The notes under the pieces are model-generated. The model did no database searches. It was not told the origin of the DNA and was given only the letters and a program-made list of their open reading frames with translations. Of a stretch of 64,000 nt of DNA, positions 1 through 8,820 are shown piece after piece (position 1 is the first letter of the stretch; every line of letters starts with the position of its first letter). The position numbers and the translations under genes are program-made. This DNA comes from JAXLYE01 sp046351595 (lineage in GTDB: Bacteria; Myxococcota_A; Polyangia; Palsa-1104; JAEUJZ01). The stretch lies in assembly GCA_046351595.1 (NCBI GenBank), contig JAXLYE010000006.1, forward strand, positions 682,001 through 746,000, read 5' to 3'.

Positions 1-141
1 TTGAAGAGGCTCCTGGGTTGGCTCTGCATCGAACTAACGCGCCCACGAATGTGGTTGCCAGCCAGGACCATGCCGGCACGAGCGAGGTTTTATGCAGAGG
101 ATGTGTACAGGCCGACGCGTATCGCCGACCGCTGCGGCTTG

Positions 142-1554
142 TCAACCTGATTCCGTTTCTCCGTCCATTCCCGAGTACGCAGCTGCATACTGATCGAGCT
201 CGCGCACGGTCCGTGTGCATCCGAGCCGGTCATTGAGCTCGGGAACAAGGTCTAGGAAGAAACGGTACAGCCGCAGAGCTTGAGCAGGAAGGCCTGAGCG
301 ATTCAGGCCGGGAGCCAGCGTCCGCAGCGTCGCGGCCTCGGCGGCGTCGAGGTGCCGTGTGATCAGCGCGCGGGGCAGATAGAGGTGGCATGCGCCGCCG
401 CGCGCGAGCTGGATCAGCCGGATCAGCTGATGCAGCGCAAGGTTGTACTGAAAGTACGCCGCATAGTCGTCGCCCAGCCGGCTGGCGCGATAACTCGCGT
501 CCAGCGAGACCAGGAATTTTTCGACCTCGAGATCCGCGCGCGCGCGCAGCTCGTCGCGGGTCCAATTCACCTCCTGTTGCGCGGACGCGAGAAGCGAATC
601 GATGCGTGCGCCGGGCCTCGCGGAGGCGACGACCAGCCGCGGCGCGGGGACGTCACTGGCCTCGGCGATCCAACGTAGCTCCTCGGGCTGGCTGCACAGC
701 AACAGATCGAGCTTGCGGCGTGTCGGGCCCAGCCAGTACACGCGCTGCCGTCCGTCCTGTAGCGTGCAGCTCCCGGCCCGATCCGCTGTGAGCTCCGCGG
801 CGAACTCGCGCTCAAGGGACGCGGCGATCGATGTCATCGACACCCCGGGCTCCATGAGTAGCGCCGCATCGAGATCGGACGCCGGCGCGGCCTGCCGCCG
901 CGCGAACGAGCCGTAAAAGAGCAGCGCCTCGACGCCCGGGCATGCCCCTGCCCAGCGCGTCACCCGCTGCGCCAGCTCGGTAAGCGTGAGGCCCCCGGAG
1001 ACACCCGCAGCGCCGGCTCGGATTGTCGACGGGACTTCGGTAGACTCGGCCGGAAGGTGCGCAAGGGCCTTCTCCAGGATCGCTGCTTGCGGCAGCAGGC
1101 CGTCAATCTCGATGACCGGACAGGGCCACAGCCGCGGGTCGCGCGCCTCGCGCTCCAGCTTTCCCGCGACGTCCTGAAGGACTCGCTCCAGCGGCACCCC
1201 GAAGTCGGGATAAGGAGTGCTCCAGGTCCGTCCGCTGACACGCTGCGCACAGACCTCGACGGGCGTGTGCAGCCAGTAGGTGAAGATCGGCAGGCCGCTC
1301 TGCTTGAGAGCGTGGCGCAGCAGGTGCGCAAACGGCCCGGTGCCGCTGCAGTCCAGGATCCCTCGCGCCGGGCGCTGGGCCTCCTCGAGAAACGCGGCCC
1401 ATGCCGCGACCTCGCGGGCGGCCGAGCCATCGCCGATCGCGCGCCGGCACTCATCGATTCCGAGCTGCGGCCAGCCGAGACGGCGGGCGAGCCCGCTCGC
1501 CAGCGTCGACTTGCCGGAGCCGATGTTGCCGATGATTAAGAGCTTGGCAGCCAT
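142..1554 (-). CDS. P-loop kinase fused to a nucleotidyltransferase domain
   Basis: The 470-residue protein starts with an AAA/zeta-toxin-like P-loop kinase domain: Walker A GNIGSGKS at residues 9-16. A minimal nucleotidyltransferase domain follows, with GSF at 215-217 and the metal-binding pair DLD at 227-229. The last 150 residues are helical and resemble the regions that follow NTase domains in aminoglycoside/kanamycin nucleotidyltransferase-like or HEPN-like proteins; this part is inference. Each half is a recognisable family, but the combination in one chain is not one I can name. Possible roles are modification of a small molecule or RNA, or a toxin/antitoxin-like function. The gene stands alone on the minus strand and the substrate is unknown. 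Confidence 0.75.
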   Translation of the reverse strand: MAAKLLIIGNIGSGKSTLASGLARRLGWPQLGIDECRRAIGDGSAAREVAAWAAFLEEAQRPARGILDCSGTGPFAHLLRHALKQSGLPIFTYWLHTPVEVCAQRVSGRTWSTPYPDFGVPLERVLQDVAGKLEREARDPRLWPCPVIEIDGLLPQAAILEKALAHLPAESTEVPSTIRAGAAGVSGGLTLTELAQRVTRWAGACPGVEALLFYGSFARRQAAPASDLDAALLMEPGVSMTSIAASLEREFAAELTADRAGSCTLQDGRQRVYWLGPTRRKLDLLLCSQPEELRWIAEASDVPAPRLVVASARPGARIDSLLASAQQEVNWTRDELRARADLEVEKFLVSLDASYRASRLGDDYAAYFQYNLALHQLIRLIQLARGGACHLYLPRALITRHLDAAEAATLRTLAPGLNRSGLPAQALRLYRFFLDLVPELNDRLGCTRTVRELDQYAAAYSGMDGETESG

Positions 1555-1846
1555 GTCAGTGCCTCGACGCAGGGTTTCGCCTTCGCGGCGTGTACGATTA
1601 GGTCACCGACGAGCTTACCAACTCGCCACCTGCCCCGACCTGAAATAGGCGCGGGCCCAGCTTGTCGCCGCGGCCTATTTTAGGGAGTTCGCTATACACG
1701 AGCGCGGCCTGCCAGAACACGGGCGGCGCTGGCTTCGTCTGCGTGTGCGTAGCCCGGCCGCAGCTCGTCCCTGAATCGTTCCCAGCCCCGCCCCCGTCGC
1801 TGCCAGCAAGCACTCCCGCGCGTCCAGGAACGTTATTTTCGCGTCC

Positions 1847-3043
1847 TCACTCGGTACCACCGTTATTGCTGGTGATGTTGGTAACCTGGACCCCCAGCGA
1901 CTCCAGGACCTCGCGCTGGTGGGGGGTCATGGCCATGTCGACGCCGACCAGCGAGATGTTGGTGTAGCCATCGGAGGCCAGCTTGAGCGCGGTGTAGAAG
2001 CTGCTCTGGCCGCCGCCGCTGTGGCCGGTCAGGCTGACCATCTGGTTCTTGTCGTCGGGGTTGCGGCCCTCGGCCTGCATCGCCGCGCGCACCGCGTCCG
2101 CGCCCGACTGCGCGACCTGCGCCGGCGACTGGTAGTTGATCTGCTGGTGCTGGCCGAGCGCGTTCAGATCGGCGCTGACCTGCATCTGCGAGAGCGCCGC
2201 CCAGTCGACCGCGACCTGGCCGCCGCCGTTGGGGTTGCGGTCGATGCGCACCGCGAGATCCGCGGCGGCCGCGTACTGCGTGACCGCTGCGACGTCGTTG
2301 ATGGCATCGAGGCCGCTGTTCACGCCGGCCGGCACGTGCGGGATGCTGGGGCTGGGCGCGTAGGCGGCGACGCCCTCGGCGTTCGGGTCGCCGGTGATGC
2401 TCTGGTCGATGTTGCGGGCGTCGGACTCGACGTTGCGGATGCCGCTGAGCGCGACGCTGACGAACGGACTCTGGTACTGCCCGCCGGAGCACGCCTGCTG
2501 GATCGCGGCGCGCTGCGGGTCGGCCGCCTGGCCGCCGCCGCCTCCCCCGCCGCCTCCGCCCCCGCCGCCATCGTTGGCGCGCCACAGCGCCGAGCGCACG
2601 CGCACCGCCTCGGCGCCGTTCATGGTGACCGGGCCGCTGAGCCGGCGCGCCTGCTCGGGCAGCGACTCGCCGTGCGCCGCCGCATCGAGCGCGGGCGCGA
2701 GGCGCTGCAGCGTGCCGCCCGAGCTCTCCTTGGCCGCCCCGGCCAGCGCCCCGGCCTCGGCGGCGGCAGCGGCATCGGCGCCGGTGCGGCCCTGCGCGAC
2801 GGACGCGGCCTCCTCGGCGCCGCGTGTTACCTGCGACTTCTTCTCGGCCGAGGCGCTCGGGTGCGCGCCGCCCAGCCCGAGCTGCTGCTGCAGCGCGCCC
2901 ACCGCGGACTGGACCGGGCTGTGCACCGCGTCACGGCCCGCCTCCGCGCCCGCACCAAAGGGTTGCGCCGCGGCCGGGGGCTTCGGCAGGAACGCAGCAC
3001 CGGGCTCGGGTCGGACTGCGCCAAGCTCGCTCGGGGCAAACAT
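1847..3043 (-). CDS. Gly/Ala-rich protein with lipase-like GHSGG motif
   Basis: The first 170 of 398 residues are Ala/Gly/Glu/Gln-rich low-complexity sequence without a signal peptide. Then come 13 consecutive glycines and a C-terminal region that contains GHSGGG, the nucleophile-elbow pattern of alpha/beta hydrolases, followed by a short beta strand (LVGVDMAM). No clear catalytic Asp/His pair can be placed, and the chain ends soon after the elbow, so it may be a structural relative rather than an active lipase. The start is supported by AAGGAG seven to eight bases upstream of the ATG. It is divergent from the glycosyltransferase gene, with about 130 bp between them. Function unknown; a secreted effector is one possibility. 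Confidence 0.7.
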   Translation of the reverse strand: MFAPSELGAVRPEPGAAFLPKPPAAAQPFGAGAEAGRDAVHSPVQSAVGALQQQLGLGGAHPSASAEKKSQVTRGAEEAASVAQGRTGADAAAAAEAGALAGAAKESSGGTLQRLAPALDAAAHGESLPEQARRLSGPVTMNGAEAVRVRSALWRANDGGGGGGGGGGGGGQAADPQRAAIQQACSGGQYQSPFVSVALSGIRNVESDARNIDQSITGDPNAEGVAAYAPSPSIPHVPAGVNSGLDAINDVAAVTQYAAAADLAVRIDRNPNGGGQVAVDWAALSQMQVSADLNALGQHQQINYQSPAQVAQSGADAVRAAMQAEGRNPDDKNQMVSLTGHSGGGQSSFYTALKLASDGYTNISLVGVDMAMTPHQREVLESLGVQVTNITSNNGGTE

Positions 3044-3171
3044 GCGGGGCTCCTTCGCCGCGGACGAGAGGTCCTGGATCTGGTCATCGGCAGCGCCGCG
3101 CGGCAGTTGCGGAACGCGACCGCGCCGCCGCCTCCCGACGCCCGACGGGCCGGTTGTGATAACGTCCGCGC

Positions 3172-4722
3172 ATGGCCGCCCGGCTATCGGTCTTGATCTT
3201 CTTTCTGTCCATGCTGCTCATGAGCCGTGAGCCGCCGTGGGCGGACGCCAATATGGCCTATCAGACGACGCAGGCCATCCTCAGCCGGGGCGAGCTGCAG
3301 GTCCATATCAACGCACCGAGCTATTTTTTTACGATAAACCAGGGCCGAAAATACGGCTTCGCCGCGCTGGGCAACGCCATCGGCCTGATCCCGAGCTACG
3401 CCGCCTTCCGCGCCCTGCGCCGCCTCCCCGGGGTCGCCGAGCAGCCGCTCTACGCCCTGACCTCGCACCTCTCGTCGGCGCTGTGGATGGCGCTGGCGGC
3501 CGGCTCGTTCTACCGCCTGTGCCGTCGCCGCGGTGCCAGCCCGCGCGCCGCCGCGCTGTGGACCCTCGGGCTCGGCCTGGGCACGCCGTGCCTCATCTAC
3601 GCGCGCAGCCCCTACGCCGAGGCGCTGCAGACCTTCTCGCTCTTATATTTATATGAAAAGACCCTAGAACAAAAGGACAAAATTACCTACTCAGGTATGG
3701 CCCTCGCCGGCATGAGCGCCGGCATCCTCTTCAACACAAAGCTGGCTTATATTTTAATCTTTCCATTCTTCTTTATTTATCTATTCTATATTCATTCTTT
3801 CAAGGCCAGACCGAGCAACACACGCCGGCTGCTCCTGGGCCTGGCCGCTGCGGCGCTGGCCTTCCTGCCGTTCCTGCTGCTGGTGCTGTTTCACAACTGG
3901 GTGAAGACCGGCAGCCCGCTGCGCACCGGCTGGTACCCGGGGCAGCGCGGCGTCTTCTCGGGCGACCTGTGGGCCGGCGTGTTCGGGCTGTGGCTGTCGC
4001 CGGGCAAGGGCCTTCTGTGGTACGCGCCGCCGCTGTTCCTGGGCCTCGTGGGGCTGCGCCGCTCGCTCGTGCGCTGGCCCGCCGAGACGGTGCTGGCGCT
4101 GGCCATCGCGGCGACCGTGACCGCATTCTCGGCCAAGTACCAGGTCTGGCACGGAGGCTTCTGCTGGGGGCCGCGCTACCTGGTGCCGATCGTGCCGCTG
4201 GTGCTGCTGTGGGCGGTGACCGGGGTCGAGGCGACGACGGCGTGGGCGGCGCGGGCGCGCCAGGTGCGGGTCGGCGGATTGTGCGCGGCGGGCCTGTTCG
4301 TGCAGCTCCTGGGCTGCGCGCTGTACTGGGACCACCACAGCCGCGTGCTGCTGCTGGTGCGGCAGCAGGCCGAGCTCCCGTCGGCGTGGTCCGAGGATCA
4401 CCTGCCCTTCGGCTACTACGTGCCGCAGTTCTCGCCGCTGGTCGGCCACGCGTGGCTGGTGCGCCACGTGCTGAACAAGGACCCGGATCTCGGGCGCGAC
4501 GCGCCGTGGAAGGCGCTGCTGACGGCGCCGATCGATCTGCGCTCGGTGTGGCCGGCGCTGCGCATCGACTGGTGGGCGCTCGACTGGCTGAGCGGCCCGC
4601 AGCAGCGACGGCCCGCCGGCATCGTGACGCTGGGCCTGTTCACGCTCGGTGCGGCGCTCGCCGCAGGCTCGCTGGTCCGGCGCCTGCGCCGCGCGCCCGG
4701 TGACGAGGCCGTTCCGGACTGA
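3172..4722 (+). CDS. GT-C type membrane glycosyltransferase
   Basis: A 516-residue polytopic inner-membrane protein with roughly ten hydrophobic helices. The N-terminal helix is followed by a soluble loop with acidic residues and aromatic stretches (PWADANMAYQ), the layout of GT-C, lipid-carrier-dependent glycosyltransferases (PMT/ArnT superfamily). It probably transfers a sugar from a polyprenyl-phosphate donor to a cell-envelope acceptor; both are unknown. Codon use is odd: around 3320-3350 and 3640-3810 runs of AT-rich codons (tta, ata, tat, aaa, ttt) interrupt otherwise GC-ending codons, mostly in membrane helices. The ATG is preceded by TGATAAC rather than a strong ribosome site, so the message may be leaderless. 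Confidence 0.8.
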   Translation: MAARLSVLIFFLSMLLMSREPPWADANMAYQTTQAILSRGELQVHINAPSYFFTINQGRKYGFAALGNAIGLIPSYAAFRALRRLPGVAEQPLYALTSHLSSALWMALAAGSFYRLCRRRGASPRAAALWTLGLGLGTPCLIYARSPYAEALQTFSLLYLYEKTLEQKDKITYSGMALAGMSAGILFNTKLAYILIFPFFFIYLFYIHSFKARPSNTRRLLLGLAAAALAFLPFLLLVLFHNWVKTGSPLRTGWYPGQRGVFSGDLWAGVFGLWLSPGKGLLWYAPPLFLGLVGLRRSLVRWPAETVLALAIAATVTAFSAKYQVWHGGFCWGPRYLVPIVPLVLLWAVTGVEATTAWAARARQVRVGGLCAAGLFVQLLGCALYWDHHSRVLLLVRQQAELPSAWSEDHLPFGYYVPQFSPLVGHAWLVRHVLNKDPDLGRDAPWKALLTAPIDLRSVWPALRIDWWALDWLSGPQQRRPAGIVTLGLFTLGAALAAGSLVRRLRRAPGDEAVPD

Positions 4723-4730
4723 AACCTGCA

Positions 4731-4778
4731 GCCGACGCACAGGCCGACGCACGGGCCGACCCACAGGCTGATACACTG
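4731..4778. repeat. 12-bp tandem repeat, four copies
   Basis: Four head-to-tail 12-bp units (GCCGACGCACAG and variants) fill the space between the glycosyltransferase stop and the ribosome-binding site of the carotenoid oxygenase. The first three differ at one or two positions and the fourth is more diverged (GCTGATACACTG), creating a -10-like TACACT. Confidence 0.85.
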
Positions 4779-4802
4779 GTCGCCTTCGCACGGAGGATGG
4801 AG

Positions 4803-6224
4803 ATGATCCCGGGGCACCCGTTCTTGGAGGGCAACTTCGCTCCCGTCGACAAAGAGCTCGACGCGGCCGGCCTTCAGGTGATCGGCGAGATCCCGAGCGA
4901 TCTGCGCGGCACCTTCCTGCGCACCGGACCGAACCCGCACTTCCCGCCGCTCGGCTTCTACCACTGGTTCGACGGCGACGGCATGGTGCACGCGGTGCGC
5001 ATCGGCGACGACGGCGTCTCCTACCGGAACCGCTGGGTGCGGACGCGCGGCTTCCTGCACGAGGAGCAAGCCGGGCACGCACTCTGGACGGGCATCCTGC
5101 ACCCGCCGATGAACCCGCCGCCGCACGGCATCGCGCGCAAGAACGTCGCCAACACCGCGCTGCTCTCTCACGCCGGCAAGCTGCTGGCGCTGTGGGAGGG
5201 CGGTGAGCCCTACGCGCTGGACGCGCAGACGCTGGCGACGCAGGGGCCGTACACCTTCGGCGACCGCCTGAGCTCGCGCTTCACCGCGCACCCCAAGGTC
5301 GATCCCGTGACCGGCGAGCTGTTCTTCTTCGGCTACCAGCTGCTGGAGCCGCCCTACCTGAAGTACAGCGTCGCGTCCGCGACGGGAGAGCTGCAGTTCA
5401 CCACGCCCATCGCGCTGCCCGAGCCGGTGATGATGCACGACTTCGCGATCACCGAGCACCACGCGGTGTTCCTGGACGCGCCGCTGTGCTTCCGCAAGGA
5501 GCGCCTCGAGCAGGGCCTGCCGCCGTATGTCTTCGACGAGGAGCGGCCGATCCGCATCGGCGTGCTGCCGCGCTACTCGAGCGGCGACCGCATCCGCTGG
5601 TTCGATGCCCTGCCCGGCTTCTTCTTCCACATCCTCAACGCCTACGAAGACGAAGGGCAGCTCGTGCTCGACCTGGCGCGGGTGCGGCGCTTTTCGCTCA
5701 TCGACCTGGCCCTGGGCGCCAGCGACCCGAGCGCCAACGACGCCACGCGCGCGCGCCTGTACCGCTACCGCATCGACCTCGAGAGCGGCGACGTGCGCGA
5801 GAGCGCGCTCGACTCCGAGTGGATCGAGTTCCCGCAGGTCAGCCCGCTGCGGGTCGGCCGCCGCAACCGCTACGGCTACGCCTGCAGCGTCACCGCCACC
5901 AGCGGCACCCCGGTGTTCAGCGGCGTCGTGAAGTACGACCTCGAGCGACACGGCCGCCAGAGCCACCCCTTCGGCGAGGGCCGCTTCGGCAGCGAGTTCG
6001 TCCTGGTGCCCCGTGCCGGCCGCACCAGCGACGGCAGCACCGGCGACGGCAGCGATGCGCGCGCCGAGGACGACGGCTACCTGCTCGGCATCGTCCACGA
6101 CGAGCGCAGCGGCCAGAGCGAGCTGCACATCCTCGACGCGACCCACCTGCCCGCGCCGCCTCTCGCCCGCGTCGTGCTGCCGCAGCGCGTGCCCTACGGC
6201 TTCCACGCCGCCTGGGTCGGCTAG
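4803..6224 (+). CDS. Carotenoid cleavage oxygenase (RPE65/CCO family)
   Basis: A 473-residue member of the carotenoid oxygenase family, non-haem iron enzymes that split carotenoid or stilbenoid double bonds with O2. Family hallmarks are an N-terminal RTGPNP, HWFDGDGMVH near residues 54-63, and four histidines placed as the Fe(II) ligands: about H163 (TAHPK), H212 (MMHDF), H276 (FFHILN) and H468 (GFHAAW, five from the end). The length is normal and there is no signal peptide, so it is cytosolic or peripheral to the membrane. An ATG at 4797 abuts GGAGG; the ATG at 4803 has proper spacing and is preferred. No carotenoid synthesis genes are in the window, so the substrate (carotenoid, apocarotenoid or lignostilbene) is undetermined. 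Confidence 0.93.
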   Translation: MIPGHPFLEGNFAPVDKELDAAGLQVIGEIPSDLRGTFLRTGPNPHFPPLGFYHWFDGDGMVHAVRIGDDGVSYRNRWVRTRGFLHEEQAGHALWTGILHPPMNPPPHGIARKNVANTALLSHAGKLLALWEGGEPYALDAQTLATQGPYTFGDRLSSRFTAHPKVDPVTGELFFFGYQLLEPPYLKYSVASATGELQFTTPIALPEPVMMHDFAITEHHAVFLDAPLCFRKERLEQGLPPYVFDEERPIRIGVLPRYSSGDRIRWFDALPGFFFHILNAYEDEGQLVLDLARVRRFSLIDLALGASDPSANDATRARLYRYRIDLESGDVRESALDSEWIEFPQVSPLRVGRRNRYGYACSVTATSGTPVFSGVVKYDLERHGRQSHPFGEGRFGSEFVLVPRAGRTSDGSTGDGSDARAEDDGYLLGIVHDERSGQSELHILDATHLPAPPLARVVLPQRVPYGFHAAWVG

Positions 6225-6339
6225 CCCGCCACTCTGGCTGTCGGCCGCTGGCGGTCGCGGTTGACCGAGAGAACTCGCGCGCTTCCGGCGCAGGGAGCGA
6301 TTGCGCCCGTGCGCAGCCGGTGCGTACAATCGGCGCGTC

Positions 6340-6645
6340 ATGGCGTACTACTGTCACGCGTGCGGCAACGAGCAAATCTTCGAGGTCAAGGTCGGCGTCA
6401 AGGTCGGCCGGCGGGACTCGTGCCCGCACTGCGGCGCGGATCTGCACGTCTGCAAGAACTGCGCGCACTACGACCCCAGCCTCCACAACCAGTGCCGCGA
6501 GCCCGAGGCCGCCTTCATCCGCGACCGCGCCGAGGCCAACTTCTGCCCGCACTTCACCTTCAAGGACTCCGAGGGCTGGAAGGAAGACCGCTCGGCCGTC
6601 GATGCCAAGAAGAAGCTCGCGGACCTGTTCAAGAACCTGAAGTGA
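6340..6645 (+). CDS. Small multi-cysteine zinc-ribbon protein
   Basis: A 101-residue protein with CHACG near the start, CPHCG, CKNC, and later single Cys/His positions (NQC, NFCPHF). This suggests one zinc ribbon plus a second metal site. The C-terminus is Lys-rich. Similar small zinc-ribbon proteins of unknown role are common in proteobacterial relatives. I chose the ATG at 6340, where the conserved Cys pattern begins, over an upstream TTG. It sits 115 bp after the carotenoid oxygenase and upstream of another cysteine-motif protein on the same strand. Function unknown. Confidence 0.8.
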   Translation: MAYYCHACGNEQIFEVKVGVKVGRRDSCPHCGADLHVCKNCAHYDPSLHNQCREPEAAFIRDRAEANFCPHFTFKDSEGWKEDRSAVDAKKKLADLFKNLK

Positions 6646-6750
6646 TCCGCCGGCCCGTCTCCTCGACGGGCTCGTCGCGGGCCGCCCTCGCCTTCGCCCT
6701 CGCCCTCACATTGGCGGGCGCGGCGGCCGTCCCGGATCTGGACACGCCTC

Positions 6751-7104
6751 ATGCCCAATGAAGCTGAGATCTCCTCGTTCGATTCCAACAGCCGCTCGCT
6801 CTGCCCAGACGACCTGTGCCTCGGCCTCGTCGGGGCGGACGGGCGCTGCAACGTCTGCGGCCGGACCGGCACGCCGCCGGATGCAACGTCCGCCGCGCCC
6901 ACCGACGGCGAGCCGACCGGTGGCGAGCCCACCGACGGCGAGCCGACATCCCCCGTGTCGAGCGCCGGCGGCGCCGAGGCCGGGCCAAGCAGCGACGGCG
7001 ACGCCGATCCCGACTTTGCCGACCGCCGGCTGTGCCCGGACGAGTCGTGCATCGGCGTGCTCGGCGACGACGGCCGCTGCCGCGAGTGCGGCAAGGCCGC
7101 CTGA
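6751..7104 (+). CDS. Protein with two identical-pattern Cys4 modules
   Basis: A 117-residue protein made of two copies of a compact Cys4 module joined by a low-complexity linker. Module 1 has C18-x4-C23-x9-C33-x2-C36 and module 2 has C95-x4-C100-x9-C110-x2-C113. Both follow the pattern CPD..C.G..G.DGRC..CG, so they arose by internal duplication and probably each bind one zinc. The linker contains a five-residue repeat of the DGEPT/GGEPT type. Single modules of this type occur in deltaproteobacterial-type genomes as tiny proteins or tails. There is no signal peptide or membrane segment. Function unknown. Confidence 0.8.
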   Translation: MPNEAEISSFDSNSRSLCPDDLCLGLVGADGRCNVCGRTGTPPDATSAAPTDGEPTGGEPTDGEPTSPVSSAGGAEAGPSSDGDADPDFADRRLCPDESCIGVLGDDGRCRECGKAA

Positions 7105-7145
7105 TACCGCTTAGCGAATCCACCGAGCCGACGCCGCCGCCGCCG

Positions 7146-8642
7146 TCACAGCGGGTACGGCAGCGTCAGCCCGAGGACCAGCGTCAGCGCCAGCACCAGC
7201 GGCAAGAGCACCAGAAAGACCAGGAACGTGTAGCCCATGACGTCGCGGGCGCGCAGGCCGAGCAGCGCCAGCACCGGCAGCATCCAGAACGGCTGAACCA
7301 GGTTCGCCAGCGCCTCGCCCAGGTCGTAGACCGCGACCATCCAGCCCAGGTGCACCTTCAGGCGGTGCGCCGCGCCCAGCACGTACGGCGCCTCGATCAG
7401 CCACTTCGAGCCGCCCGAGGGCACGAAGACGCCGAGCACCGCCGAGTACAGCGCCACCAGCGGCGGCAGCGTCGCGCGCGTCGAGGCCGAGACGAAGACG
7501 CCGGCGATGCGCTCGTTGAGCGCGCTCACGCTGAGCATGCCGGCGATGCCGCCGTAGAACGGGAACTGCAGGATCACGCCCCACACCGTCGGTGTCGCCT
7601 GCGCGAAGGCGTGCATCAGGCGCGCCGGCGTGCGGTGCAGCGCCGCGCCCAGGACCAAGAGCGCGAGGTTGATGGTGTTGAGGTTGATCGCCTCGAGCAC
7701 CGACGGCGCGCTGTACAGGTAGCGGCCCAGGTAGGCGGCGCCCGCGAGCACAAACAGGCCCGAGAGCCACGGCGAGCGCTCCAGCCGCTCGCCCGGCCGG
7801 CTCAGCGGCTGCGGCCGGGCGCCCGCCTGCCTGCCTGCCTGGACCTCGGTCGTTTCGCCCGCGGGGGCGCCCGGCTCGTCGAGCGCGATGCCGAGCTGCG
7901 CCGCCGTCACCGCCTGCTCGCCCGTCGGCGCCGCCCGCCACATCAGCAGCGTCACCACGACCAGCTCGACCGCGACCGAGGCCAGCGACTGCCACAGGAA
8001 GATCGTGTGCGACAGCGGGATGACGCCGCGGCCCCAGCGCGCCCACGTCGCGGCCCCCGTCGCCCCCGTCCCTTCAATGATCGGCAAGAGCGCCGCCGGC
8101 AGCGAGCCGGGCGTCGCCATCTGCAGCGCCGCGGATCCGGACAGGCCCTGCGCCCAGATGCTGCCCAGGCCCAGGAAGCTCGCGGCCGCGAGCGCCCGGT
8201 AGTCGACGGCGACGCCGCGCCGCGCGAGCTGCCGCGCGAGCTCCTTGGCCAAAAGCGCCGAGAAGATCAGCGAGAAGCCCCAGTTGAACCACGAGCTGAC
8301 CAGCGCCAAGAGCGTCACCCACGCCACCGCGCCGCGCGCCGTCCGCGGCACCCGCGCCAGCGCCCGCAGCCCCGCCGCCACCGACGGTGCCGAGGCGACG
8401 ACGTGGCCGCCTATTATGATCAGCGCCATCTGCAGCGTGAACGGCAGCAGCGAGAAGAAGCCCTTGCCCCAGCCGTCGACCAGCGCGCCCGGCGCCGTCC
8501 GCGTCCAGCCCAGGCCCAGCAGGAACACCAGCGCCGTCGCGATCAGCGCGAACACGAACGCATCGGGCAGGTAGCGCTCGAGCAGCGCCACCAGGCGGAG
8601 TCCGAGGCGCACCAGCCAGCTACTGGTCTGCACGGTCTGCAT
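7146..8642 (-). CDS. atoE: Short-chain fatty acid transporter, AtoE family
   Basis: A 498-residue polytopic membrane protein matching the AtoE/TIGR00366 short-chain fatty acid transporter family: N-terminal LLERYLPDAFVFALI, SSWFNWGFSLIF, LNTINLALL, and FVPSGGSKWLIEAPYV near the C-terminus. It would import acetoacetate, butyrate or similar acids. The ATG at 8642 is chosen because the family begins just here; a longer in-frame extension to 9143 overlaps the divergent kinase gene and is not family-like. A short Arg/Gln-rich cytoplasmic linker in the middle is encoded by a CCTG microsatellite at about 7825-7842. No ato operon genes are adjacent. Confidence 0.88.
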   Translation of the reverse strand: MQTVQTSSWLVRLGLRLVALLERYLPDAFVFALIATALVFLLGLGWTRTAPGALVDGWGKGFFSLLPFTLQMALIIIGGHVVASAPSVAAGLRALARVPRTARGAVAWVTLLALVSSWFNWGFSLIFSALLAKELARQLARRGVAVDYRALAAASFLGLGSIWAQGLSGSAALQMATPGSLPAALLPIIEGTGATGAATWARWGRGVIPLSHTIFLWQSLASVAVELVVVTLLMWRAAPTGEQAVTAAQLGIALDEPGAPAGETTEVQAGRQAGARPQPLSRPGERLERSPWLSGLFVLAGAAYLGRYLYSAPSVLEAINLNTINLALLVLGAALHRTPARLMHAFAQATPTVWGVILQFPFYGGIAGMLSVSALNERIAGVFVSASTRATLPPLVALYSAVLGVFVPSGGSKWLIEAPYVLGAAHRLKVHLGWMVAVYDLGEALANLVQPFWMLPVLALLGLRARDVMGYTFLVFLVLLPLVLALTLVLGLTLPYPL

Positions 8643-8820
8643 GCCTCTACGTACCGGAAAGCGCGCGGGCGGGGAATGGGCAACGGCCCGCGTCCCTGCG
8701 CCCTGCGGCGGGCCTTGCGCGCCCCGCGTCTTGGCCCTGCCCCCTTTGTGTCCAGGCTCCGGGTCGACGAGAAGCGCGCGCCGGTTGCGGACGGCTTCAC
8801 CCGCGTGATACCAAGGAAAA

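Noticed and set aside
1555..1846. Small reading frames in the gap between the first two genes
   Set aside because: Poor codon use, no ribosome-binding site and no recognisable motif; treated as intergenic.
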